From contig CM051034.1 in NCBI GenBank assembly GCA_027627225.1, forward strand, positions 12,802,261 through 12,866,260: a DNA stretch of 64,000 nt. The letters are read 5' to 3'. Below the pieces are notes generated by a model. That model was not told the DNA's origin. It worked only from the letters and a program-made list of their open reading frames with translations, and made no database searches. The DNA is from Congeria kusceri. Its lineage: Eukaryota > Mollusca > Bivalvia > Myida > Dreissenidae. Every line of letters begins with the position of its first letter. Position 1 is the first letter of the stretch. A program made the translations under genes and the position numbers. This document shows, piece by piece, positions 15,301 to 20,939 of the stretch.

Positions 15301-17358
15301 GTGCACTTTTCATTCAAGATCTACTTTACTCCCATTAAGAATGCTGAAACTGTGTTATACTTGAAAAAAATATTGCATCATCCATGTACTTGCCTGTTCC
15401 GAGCTTTGTGTTGATATCAAAACAAGGCATTCCTCTCTTTTTTACATGATGGGTTTTGCCGTACGATACCCGGTTCACATGGCTGCAGTCACCATTTTGA
15501 CATCGAACAAACAAAAATCCACTTAATCCTTTTTTATGCTCACCAACAAGATTATATTTTGTAAGTGGCACAGGCCCTAAACGACATTCTTTACAGTGGG
15601 CCAAATTTTCAAGCAGCGTTTGAAATTCGACGACCCGGCGACCGTATTTCCACGAATCGTTTTCTTTATAATTAACAACACTGTCGTCCAATAGTTGACT
15701 TTTATCATTAACTCCAGTCACATAATTATGTTCAACATAAACACTTCTATCAATCTTTCTCTTTAGAGATGGCAATTTGCTTTTCTTAAAACGACCCAAC
15801 CTGTCACGTACGGTGTCGGCCATGTTTGTTTTGATTTTATTTGATTTGCGGGGCCTACATTTAGTATTTCATAGCGATATTTATCGAATATTCGTAGTTT
15901 TCCGTGCATACTCGGAAAACTTTCGGAGTGACGGATGTGTACGAAATAAGGCGATATTGCACGAAGTTCATTAGAGTGCTAATACCTTAAATGCAATACA
16001 GATCTAGAATTTGAAAAAGACAAACTTTAATACGTTCCACATTTTCCAAATTGTGAACTGTTTAATTTGCATATTTACAAAAAATAACACATTTGGATTC
16101 AGTGCATTGTTGTAAATAAGTCTTATTTTAAATCCAAAGAAAATTGCTCTTACATCTCGTGGTGTAGTTCATATCAAAGTACACTTGCATTTTCACAGTG
16201 TCCAGTGCTGGAGATCTGGTGTCCATCAGGCGATCGACACATAACTGTGAAAATCAACATGTTACTGTAACAATCAATACGTTACTGTAACAATCAACAA
16301 GTTACTGTTAAACAATGTAGTGATAGGTCTAAGAACTAACAGAAAGATTTTGCAATACATGAATGTTGCATAAACCGCTATGTAGTCAGTTGTGTACAGT
16401 ATGTATTTTACAACCACTGGTATATTCTTGTATTTTGCATTTTTACTATTACTAAACATGAAATGACAAAATTGAACAGTTTTCAAGGTATGTTTTGACT
16501 ATTTTTCTTTATATGAGACGCGTCGTGGGAAAACCGGGCTTAATTCATGTGCATAAAGTGTCGTCCCGGATCAACCTGTGCAGTCCGAACTTTCCGCCTG
16601 CAGTGGATTACTGTTTTGAAGAAACTTCCTTGAAACACAAAATAATATAAAAGAGGAGTGACGTGTCAGCTTCTGCGTACTAATCCGGGACGACACTTTA
16701 TGCATGTGCATTAATCTCGGTTTTCCCATGACACAGCCTTATATTGATTATTGACAAGCTGTAGTTTAAGTTCAGTGTACAGATGTTGCAACTTACCCTG
16801 ATTAACTTTTGCACATCATCCTTTGTCAGTGTTCTGTCAACATTGAACTCATTTGCAGGGTCCAACACAACAGCTTTCACCTGGATATGAACATCAAACA
16901 TAAAATAACAATTTATTCGAAAAACCCTCATAAAAAATGACTTTTTGTCATGCACATTTTACTGGACTTTGTAGTATCAAACATTTTAAGCAATATATTA
17001 AAAGAATGCAGGAGGGCTCACCCGGAGTAACAAAAACAAGACATATCAACTGCTGGGTGGTAGTTTAAAATGTATTCATGTTTAATACATCTATAAAATA
17101 TGTTCAATGAATAACTTGCAAAACTTTTTCAACATTGCTCTTAATACATCAATTTATTAATGAATGCATAACTGCAAATTAATTCACCAAATTCACTAAA
17201 CTGTGTAAATTAAACTAGATTAAACATCATGAAACACTAGACTGTCATACCATAAATGCAACAAGTGTTTCTGAGACAGCTTGACCTTTGCTGGCACATT
17301 CCTGCGCTATCTCCCGGATGATATTCTTTATAACACTCTCTGCTTGTGCTCGGGACAT
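220..17358 (-). CDS. CFAP206: CFAP206, cilia- and flagella-associated protein 206 (N-terminal nine coding exons)
   Basis: Conserved axonemal protein. In ciliates and mammals (FAP206/C6orf165) it docks radial spoke 2 and a dynein arm on the doublet microtubule. Nine minus-strand exons splice in frame: 17358-17251, 16880-16797, 16244-16154, 9158-8970, 6374-6216, 5775-5683, 3338-3226, 1070-951 and 324-220. They total 1,062 nt (354 codons); the human protein is about 620 residues, so the C-terminal ~40% lies left of position 1. Recognisable blocks include MSRAQAESVIKNIIREI at the start, VKAVVLDP, LESLYRKI, LLRSGLGSPTDI, ALQSVFPQTELGTF, GKGGEGIDD and KTAVPTAQV. All introns have GT-AG ends and compatible phases. 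The start is the first ATG of the conserved block. An acceptor-like TTTTCAG at 17,395-17,401 (minus) suggests an upstream non-coding exon. Intron 3 hosts a complete Mutator-like transposon and the intron between exons 6 and 7 a deleted relative. Confidence 0.93.
383..735. repeat. Degenerate (ATC)n microsatellite
   Basis: About 350 bp of imperfect CAT/TCA trinucleotides ending in a short CAG run at 719-736, in a CFAP206 intron. The low-complexity open frames on both strands are not genes. Confidence 0.95.
951..1070 (-). CDS. CFAP206: CFAP206 coding exon 8
   Basis: 40 codons, NDVISCAQQVEMLEQQL...KTAVPTAQVY; acceptor CTCTTCAG, donor GTAAGC, phase 0. A four-copy 180-bp satellite begins 12 bp upstream of the acceptor. 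Confidence 0.92.
1083..1910. repeat. 180-bp satellite, four near-identical copies
   Basis: Units start at about 1083, 1263, 1443 and 1623 and differ at only a handful of bases, so the array is young. Each is built from ~30-bp submonomers of the form GGATCTGATATGAGTTGGTA. Degenerate submonomers continue to about 1910. Confidence 0.95.
2129..2390. repeat. Foldback family R1, copy 2 (full)
   Basis: Complete near-palindrome from GAGGCGCGTCGTGGG to CCCACGATGCGCCT, with the paired GCCTGTGCAGTCCGCACAGGC-type inner palindromes. Confidence 0.9.
2681..3114 (-). repeat. Dispersed family R2 (GTCCGTCC/ATGCCCCC repeat), copy A
   Basis: Reverse orientation. One end is a hairpin GTGTGTTTGATAAACACAC, the other ATGCCCCAGGCATCTTGATG. 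Between them are two ~180-bp subrepeats containing TTAGGTCAAGATCAAGG and AGCAACAACTGTGTAAGTA. Other copies are at 31,312 and 62,825. Confidence 0.85.
3226..3338 (-). CDS. CFAP206: CFAP206 coding exon 7
   Basis: 113 nt encoding ALVEKIQSGESMEG...LLKEALINSRQHEAFLRVIL; acceptor TCTTCAG, donor GTAAGT, phase 1 to phase 0. Confidence 0.92.
3501..5106 (-). mobile_element. Internally deleted Mutator-like element related to the 9.4-16.0 kb transposon
   Basis: About 1.6 kb bounded by imperfect inverted repeats (3501-3524 and 5083-5106, 21 of 24 matching). These resemble the ends of the complete element (17 of 23 bases). It contains one relic frame at 4343-4630. No convincing target duplication is visible, so it is probably old. 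It lies in the CFAP206 intron between exons 6 and 7. Confidence 0.78.
4343..4630 (-). pseudogene. Relic fusing the transposase N-terminus to the element's C-terminal tail
   Basis: The frame reads RDGWRAGRRVIEFGVLLDN...YCSLCKLGPVPLRNF, matching the N-terminal zinc module of the intact transposase (GRRVVEFQTLLEN...CKECRLGPVPL). It then passes straight into RRNDENGLRDTFLSKNSD...VKKSLDEVI and a stop, matching the last ~50 residues of the intact protein (ERDGEDGLRNIFITKNSDG). The DDE core and the exonuclease are gone. It is most likely not functional as a transposase; a small product carrying both ends cannot be excluded. Confidence 0.8.
5503..5572. repeat. Short hairpin repeat, copy 1
   Basis: GGTTGAGTGTGAAACT is paired with AGTTTCACGCTCAACC across about 40 bp. 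A second copy is at 31,114-31,186. Confidence 0.75.
5683..5775 (-). CDS. CFAP206: CFAP206 coding exon 6
   Basis: 93 nt encoding LPAILNEAVPATTQN...RGANKYT; acceptor TTTCAG, donor GTACTG (weak), phase 1 in and out. The human counterpart has PAVLHVAIPATMQ at the same place. Confidence 0.9.
6216..6374 (-). CDS. CFAP206: CFAP206 coding exon 5
   Basis: 159 nt encoding ALQSVFPQTELGTF...RLFNKECGKGGEGIDD; acceptor TTATTCAG, donor GTAAGT, phase 1 in and out. A minisatellite of about 2.3 kb starts roughly 10 bp upstream of the acceptor. Confidence 0.93.
6385..8660. repeat. Minisatellite of ~28-bp units (CCTGTGATGTTCCATGTTGG)
   Basis: Starts with three 51-bp units containing AACAACAGTTTAATGATTGAG, then roughly 75-80 units of about 20-30 bp with frequent small indels. 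The minus-strand frames of the TWNITGL/MEHHRP type are repeat translations. Confidence 0.95.
8970..9158 (-). CDS. CFAP206: CFAP206 coding exon 4
   Basis: 189 nt encoding DFLDEHRRVLESRL...LLRSGLGSPTDIAVVREAT; acceptor GTTTCAG, donor GTAAGC, phase 1 in and out. It is joined to exon 3 across a 7.0-kb intron, of which 6.6 kb is a single transposon. Confidence 0.93.
9358..9382. repeat. Left terminal inverted repeat of the Mutator-like transposon
   Basis: 25 bp identical to the reverse complement of 15970-15994; preceded by AATACAGA at 9348-9355. Confidence 0.92.
9383..10285. other. Transposon 3' subterminal region, no gene seen
   Basis: AT-rich sequence between the transposase stop and the left TIR, with a short (ACAT)n run near 10,015-10,033. 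Nothing else supportable. Confidence 0.7.
10286..11109 (-). CDS. Transposase-exonuclease gene, exon 9 (Exo II and Exo III motifs, stop)
   Basis: 824 nt ending in TRP-stop. Contains LLAHNGRKFDFPVL and GAHDAFEDVQAL, followed by a ~115-residue tail (VYHRLKFNKEKARN...NLAEFFKTRP) whose end is the part kept in the deleted relative at 4.3 kb. Confidence 0.9.
10286..15823 (-). CDS. Mutator-like (DDE) transposase fused to a C-terminal TREX-like DEDDh exonuclease, 971 aa
   Basis: Nine exons splice in frame: 15823-15394, 15008-14828, 14603-14502, 14187-14098, 13830-13682, 13350-12530, 11883-11691, 11410-11285 and 11109-10286 (2,916 nt with stop). Residues 1-130 hold a basic start (RLGRFKKSKLPSLKRK) and a zinc-ribbon-like module (HCKEC...RCQNGDC), then NTKLGTAMID and LSTLNVPTIS, as in invertebrate Mutator-type proteins. 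The DDE core shows Asp305 in ALDTAWQKRG, a second Asp in EGDGDNT (398/400) and Glu549/554 in ACEHANREVALRAPKS, with a C-C-C-H cluster (342-364) between. The end carries a complete DEDDh set: Asp691 and Glu693 (AFDLETTDL), Asp788 (AHNGRKFDFPVL), His845 and Asp850 (HDAFED), closest in style to TREX 3'-5' exonucleases. All junctions are GT-AG except the first, which is GC-AG. The exonuclease role is inferred from motifs. Confidence 0.88.
11285..11410 (-). CDS. Transposase-exonuclease gene, exon 8 (Exo I motif)
   Basis: Ends in TILAFDLETTDL, which supplies the first two acidic residues of the DEDDh site; acceptor CCTTAG, donor GTAAGT, phase 1 in and out. Confidence 0.88.
11691..11883 (-). CDS. 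Transposase-exonuclease gene, exon 7
   Basis: ANTAAGLSPGYHTVRYADK followed by a basic helix KRVQEKMKLPSSKRRRL. The LSPG motif follows NEG of the previous exon at the usual spacing. Acceptor TAAACAG, donor GTAAGA, phase 0 to 1. Confidence 0.85.
12530..13350 (-). CDS. Transposase-exonuclease gene, exon 6 (DDE core)
   Basis: 821 nt from HTFLMSKQKYGG to FVNEGRAYIPQ. It includes the zinc cluster, GDGDNT, DKNHVVKNVG, PHQFGDH and the ACEHANRE...RAPKS catalytic-Glu region; donor GTGACT, phase 1 to 0. Confidence 0.9.
13682..13830 (-). CDS. Transposase-exonuclease gene, exon 5 (first catalytic Asp)
   Basis: Holds MSVALDTAWQKRGFDSLT, the DDE motif-1 region of Mutator-type transposases; acceptor TTTCCAG, donor GTAAGT, phase 2 to 1. 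Confidence 0.88.
14098..14187 (-). CDS. Transposase-exonuclease gene, exon 4
   Basis: EVVLAYRTTCNDGDKLTDVE...PKHEH, a linker before the DDE core; acceptor TTTTTTCAG, donor GTAAAC, phase 2 in and out. Confidence 0.82.
14502..14603 (-). CDS. Transposase-exonuclease gene, exon 3
   Basis: Acidic stretch DIAVQEENESRQIMEDVDED; acceptor TTTTCAG, donor GTATGC, phase 2 in and out. Confidence 0.82.
14828..15008 (-). CDS. Transposase-exonuclease gene, exon 2
   Basis: MIDNIGGPGRVNNFLSTLN...ARQAYQMEM; acceptor TTTTCAG, donor GTAGGT, phase 1 to 2. Confidence 0.88.
15394..15823 (-). CDS. Transposase-exonuclease gene, exon 1
   Basis: Begins at ATG 15823 (MADTVRDRLGRFKK), ends ...NTKLGT in phase 1. The donor is AG|GCAAGT, a textbook GC-AG donor; splicing there restores the family motif NTKLxTAMID. 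Confidence 0.88.
15970..15994. repeat. Right terminal inverted repeat of the Mutator-like transposon
   Basis: 25 bp, the exact inverse of 9358-9382; followed directly by AATACAGA at 15995-16002. Confidence 0.92.
16154..16244 (-). CDS. CFAP206: CFAP206 coding exon 3
   Basis: 91 nt encoding LCVDRLMDTRSPALD...YFDMNYTTR; acceptor TTTTCACAG, donor GTAAGA, leaves phase 1. Just upstream of its acceptor are two degenerate copies of the acceptor itself (16,250-16,310). Confidence 0.92.
16250..16312 (-). repeat. Small tandem repeat built on the CFAP206 exon 3 acceptor
   Basis: On the minus strand two units of TTGATTGTTACAGTAAC-type sequence precede the true acceptor TTGATTTTCACAG|TTATG, a period of about 22 bp. 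Confidence 0.7.
16513..16740. repeat. Foldback family R1, copy 3 (diverged)
   Basis: Ends ATGAGACGCGTCGTGGG and CCCATGACACAGCC; the inner palindrome is partly lost. Confidence 0.85.
16797..16880 (-). CDS. CFAP206: CFAP206 coding exon 2
   Basis: 28 codons, VKAVVLDPANEFN...DVQKLIR; acceptor TATCCAG, donor GTAAGT, phase 0 at both ends. A foldback repeat copy lies only 56 bp downstream in the intron (16,513-16,740). Confidence 0.93.
17251..17358 (-). CDS. CFAP206: CFAP206 coding exon 1
   Basis: Starts at ATG 17358 (MSRAQAESVIKN...) and ends ...VAFM before donor GTATGA; 36 codons, ends phase 0. It matches the N-terminus of the vertebrate protein almost residue for residue. Confidence 0.93.
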
Positions 17359-17719
17359 TTTGAAACTATATTGCTACGCTACTTCGGAAAACAACTGAAA
17401 ATACATGTAAAGACAAAAAGAACTGTCAGAAAGTGTTTAATAAGCTGTCTGAAAGAAAACATACATTTTAAATAAAACTGAAATTGTTTTGTAACTTCTA
17501 GCACACTTTAATTCAGTGCTAAAATGTTTATGTGCTTGAATGTTTTGCAGCAATACTAAAGTACCATCATTTTCTTTATTCCACTAACTGACAATACTTT
17601 CAAAGCAAGTTTTTTTTACATATATAACACAATAAATTTTACAATATGCATGCATGTTCCTGAAAAAAACACATAATACATGCCATCAACATATTCTTTA
17701 TCTTGCATTATTGGGTAGT

Positions 17720-18055
17720 TAGGCGTAAAAAAAATGTTTGTTTCAGTTAACATGCCCAAAAAAATTAGGGTAGGTAGGTCGGGATTTTTTGTTGTTTTTG
17801 TTTTGGTTAAGGGTCAACTTGAAGATTCTAAAACTGAATAAATATTCAAAACGTATCAGTAATATCCTTAAACATTTTTTATAAGTGAATACTATCAAAA
17901 CAAAACACTTATTTATCCAAAAACACATTTAATTATTGAAAAATGTAAATAAACCAAAAATCAATCTGACAAACCCAATAAAATGTTCTAGGGTCGGGGC
18001 ATTCTTTTAGGGTAGGTCGGGTTACCTGAAACAAACATATTTTTTTTACGCCTTA
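17720..18055. mobile_element. TIR MITE M1, copy 1
   Basis: 336 bp with inverted ends TAGGCGTAAAAAAAATGTTTG and CAAACATATTTTTTTTACGCC and subterminal GGTAGGTCGGG motifs. A second copy in opposite orientation is at 26,917-27,258. Confidence 0.85.
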
Positions 18056-19140
18056 TTATAATCGAGTGTTTTCCACAGGAATAAGAAAAGATGCATATCT
18101 TCAGATGGATTGTTTAATATTTCTTTCACCAAATTTGAAGAGGCCCTAGCCTTTCTGTTTTGTGAAATGTTCTACAAATTGTGAAAAAGTAAGTAGGACA
18201 ATGCTGCCATTTGTGAAAATTAAATATGCTCCCCAATGCAATGATAAAATGGACTTTTTATTGATTGTTTTTTGCTAAAAATCAAATACAATAACATTTT
18301 GGTTCCATATATCCAGTCTTGGTTCCATTTGTCAAGTCTAACAAGTCAATACTGCCATTAAAGTCTGTTGATATTATATACATTATGTTTATATATTTCT
18401 ACAAAAAACAATTGTCAGTTTAAACACTTGAAAGCACAAATCTCAATTTAAAACATGCACTGAAACTCAAAATATCATTGTGAGGAGGCCTATATACATT
18501 TGTGAAATAGCCCATACAACACCTGTAAGAGCCTATACACCACTGTGAAGCAGCCTATATTTGGCCTCTTGTAAATTGTGAAAAAAAGCCCTGACTGAAA
18601 TTTTGTAAATATGTGCAAGCAATTTAAATATTTTCTCAGTCTTCAAATAATGTTATGGAAGGACTTGCCCAGTCAGGAACAAACCATGGAATTTCATTTT
18701 GCTTACTGGTAAATCCACTCTAAATTTGTCCAGAAATATTTAAGACATTAAGCAATAACCTTACCAGTGCTAATAATATTAATTACATAATACTGTTCAT
18801 TTAGTCGCAATGGAAGAAATACAATATAATGTGATATATTTGAAGAACTGGTTAAATAAAAATGTTATGCATCATGTATCACAGAGAACCCAAACTTTAA
18901 TGCAGATGACGAAACTTGTTGTATTTTTGTAGGTTATTCTGGTACATGCTGAGGGTGTCAATAAGTTCAGTAAATGAAATCTTAGGTAAATTCATTTCAC
19001 GTAGTAAAAAACTTTGGAAGGTTTGGTGAAATGCTTGGCTATTCATATTGTGATGTAACACAGGTTATCAAAATAACTACACAAAAATGTAAGAGTTGCC
19101 TAATTCACTGGAATTCAGGCACTGTTTGTAAGTACCAACT
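18056..19140. other. Intergenic, no feature seen
   Basis: AT-rich sequence between the divergent CFAP206 and DOCK genes. A few degenerate GCCTATA repeats near 18,490-18,560; no gene found. Confidence 0.6.
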
Positions 19141-19176
19141 GTCTTAGGATGCTTTCATCCGGTTCCATCTGTGTAC

Positions 19177-19188
19177 TGCGCATGCGCA
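19177..19188. promoter_or_regulatory. NRF-1-like palindromic site
   Basis: TGCGCATGCGCA matches the NRF-1 core. It sits in a locally CpG-richer patch between the two divergent genes, 1.8 kb from the CFAP206 ATG and 1.7 kb from the DOCK ATG, and could serve either promoter. Motif match only. Confidence 0.45.
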
Positions 19189-19699
19189 TATTGTGCCCAC
19201 GCGATGCAAACGAAAACTCTTTTAGGTGAGTCTGTCTGTGTTTACGTTCTTTCTTTTATAAACCAGACTTGAAAGTATTAACATGTGCGAAATTCATGGA
19301 ATTGAGTGAATGTGTATGAAAAATCTTTACATAGATGAAGTGTGCAATCAGTCTGAAAATCATGCATGTACATTTCAGCAAACATTGCATTACAACCAGT
19401 ATTTTATTGTCACCTTTGGGGGAACGGTGGAAGGTCCCTTCAGATGGGGCATTTAACAACAAAAGCGGATTTTTGAAAAGCATTATTACATGTTTATATT
19501 CTACTTCGTTATTATGACAATTCCTCTATCTTAGCCAATTTTTGTCCGATTAGTCTTTTCTTTTTCAAATAAAAGATTACATTCTGAGGCGATTTTTAAG
19601 GTAAATATTGGGGACAAATGTATACTTTATAAGCAGGGAAATGGTGTCAAATTTTGTCCACAAATTGGCCCTAAAAAATCACTGACCAAATAATACCTG

Positions 19700-20120
19700 C
19701 CAAATCAAGGCTATGACTAACCACTGAAAACCCATGGACACCTACTGAAATTAACGGAAACCTGCAAAACCCCAAATAAACACATGAAACTCAAAAGCGA
19801 AAACCCAAGGAAACATACGAAAACTTATATAAGCTTATGCAAACACGCGAAACCCCACTTTAACTAACGGAAACCCGTGAAAAGAATAGAGACATACGAA
19901 ACCCAAGGGAAACTTTGAAATTGTGCGCAATTCGCGGGTTTTCGCTGTCGGATTCTTGTTTTCGTAGGGTTTCGTTATTTTTAGTAGGTTTACGTTGCTT
20001 TTGGTAAGTTTCTTCAGTTTTGTTTAGGTTTTTAGGGCGGTTTTCGTTTTATTTTAAGTAGGTTTTTGTAGATTTTGCGGGTTTCCTTGGGTTTTCTGTG
20101 TTCAGTCATACCGGTCAAAT
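19700..20120. repeat. Degenerate ~420-bp palindrome of GAAAACCC-type units
   Basis: The left arm is a run of diverged ~12-mers around GAAAACCC; the right arm is the inverse (GGGTTTTCG...). The outer ends pair (CTATGACTAACCACTGAAA with TTTCTGTGTTCAGTCATA). The centre is near 19,926 (ATTGTGCGCAAT). Confidence 0.75.
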
Positions 20121-20769
20121 CGATGACATCTAGCACATCAAGAATGCTCTGTGATGCCATCTGACTGTCTTTGTACTCTTTTTGAGTTTGGTCATATAAA
20201 ATGGAACGTTGTCTTATTGATTGAACACTTTAATAACATTATATAACATTTTCGCACATTGGGAACTTATTTAAGCAACCACTGATGACGATATCTTCGC
20301 TGGAAATGATTTGCGAGTGTCTACGCAAAATCACTACATGTTGCGATTTTTTGACACAGACAATGATTTTGACTATGAGCACGCATGTGAACAGACCAGT
20401 TAAATAACACTTTATCCTTTTATTCAGGCAGTTTTTTTTTAACAAATAAAGACGCACAAAGCTAGCGGATACATGAGAAAGCAGCCTTACTGTCAACATG
20501 AGTTGGAATGTTTGGACTTCGAGGTTGGAAATTGGAATGGAAGTTGGAAATTTCTAAATTAAAATGGAGCTCATCATCATCATGCTATTCAAGTATGTAA
20601 ACAACATATAACATATCTTACACAAACGTTGTTAGTAAATATGAGGCATTGGTTGAATAAAATTATAAATAACCGAGCGCAGTATACAAATTACATACCA
20701 GTTTTTATGATAGTTTCGAAGTCTAGTAAAATGTGTCCTCCATTATTTGTTTAGCTTAGAAACAGGTGC

Positions 20770-20850
20770 GTGCGCATACGCGGAAGTAAATTCCAGTCAC
20801 ATGATCATCAATGGCTGACAAGTAGCGGAAGCATTCGTTCGCTTTCAATT
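20770..20850 (+). promoter_or_regulatory. Probable DOCK core promoter
   Basis: A CpG-containing patch just upstream of the ATG with GCGCATACGCGGAAGTA (NRF-1-like half plus ETS-like GCGGAAGT), an E-box-like CACATG and a second GCGGAAG. No TATA box at a fixed distance. Inference from motifs and position. Confidence 0.4.
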
Positions 20851-20893
20851 TATTTCTATTTTTTGCGATGTATCAATAGTAAATTCACTAAAA

Positions 20894-20939
20894 ATGGTGC
20901 AGTGGAAAATTGTAGCAAACGGGCCAAAATATGGCGTCG
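20894..20939 (+). CDS. DOCK1: DOCK coding exon 1
   Basis: ATG at 20894, [15 protein letters not shown], donor GTAAGA, ends phase 1. Vertebrate DOCK1 has KYGV at the same place. Confidence 0.9.

Larger units (their letters stand above)
9358..15994 (-). mobile_element. Apparently autonomous Mutator-like DNA transposon carrying a transposase-exonuclease gene
   Basis: 6,637 bp bounded by perfect 25-bp inverted repeats (9358-9382 and 15970-15994; outer bases GCATTTAAGGTATTAGCACT). The flanks carry a direct repeat AATACAGA at 9348-9355 and 15995-16002 (8 of 10 bases if the duplication abuts the TIR), in keeping with the 8-11 bp target duplications of Mutator-like elements. One minus-strand gene fills most of it (10286-15823), leaving a 146-bp promoter side and about 0.9 kb after the stop. 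The gene has no frameshift and the TIRs are identical, so the insertion looks recent. Without it, CFAP206 intron 3 would be only ~0.35 kb. Confidence 0.9.
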
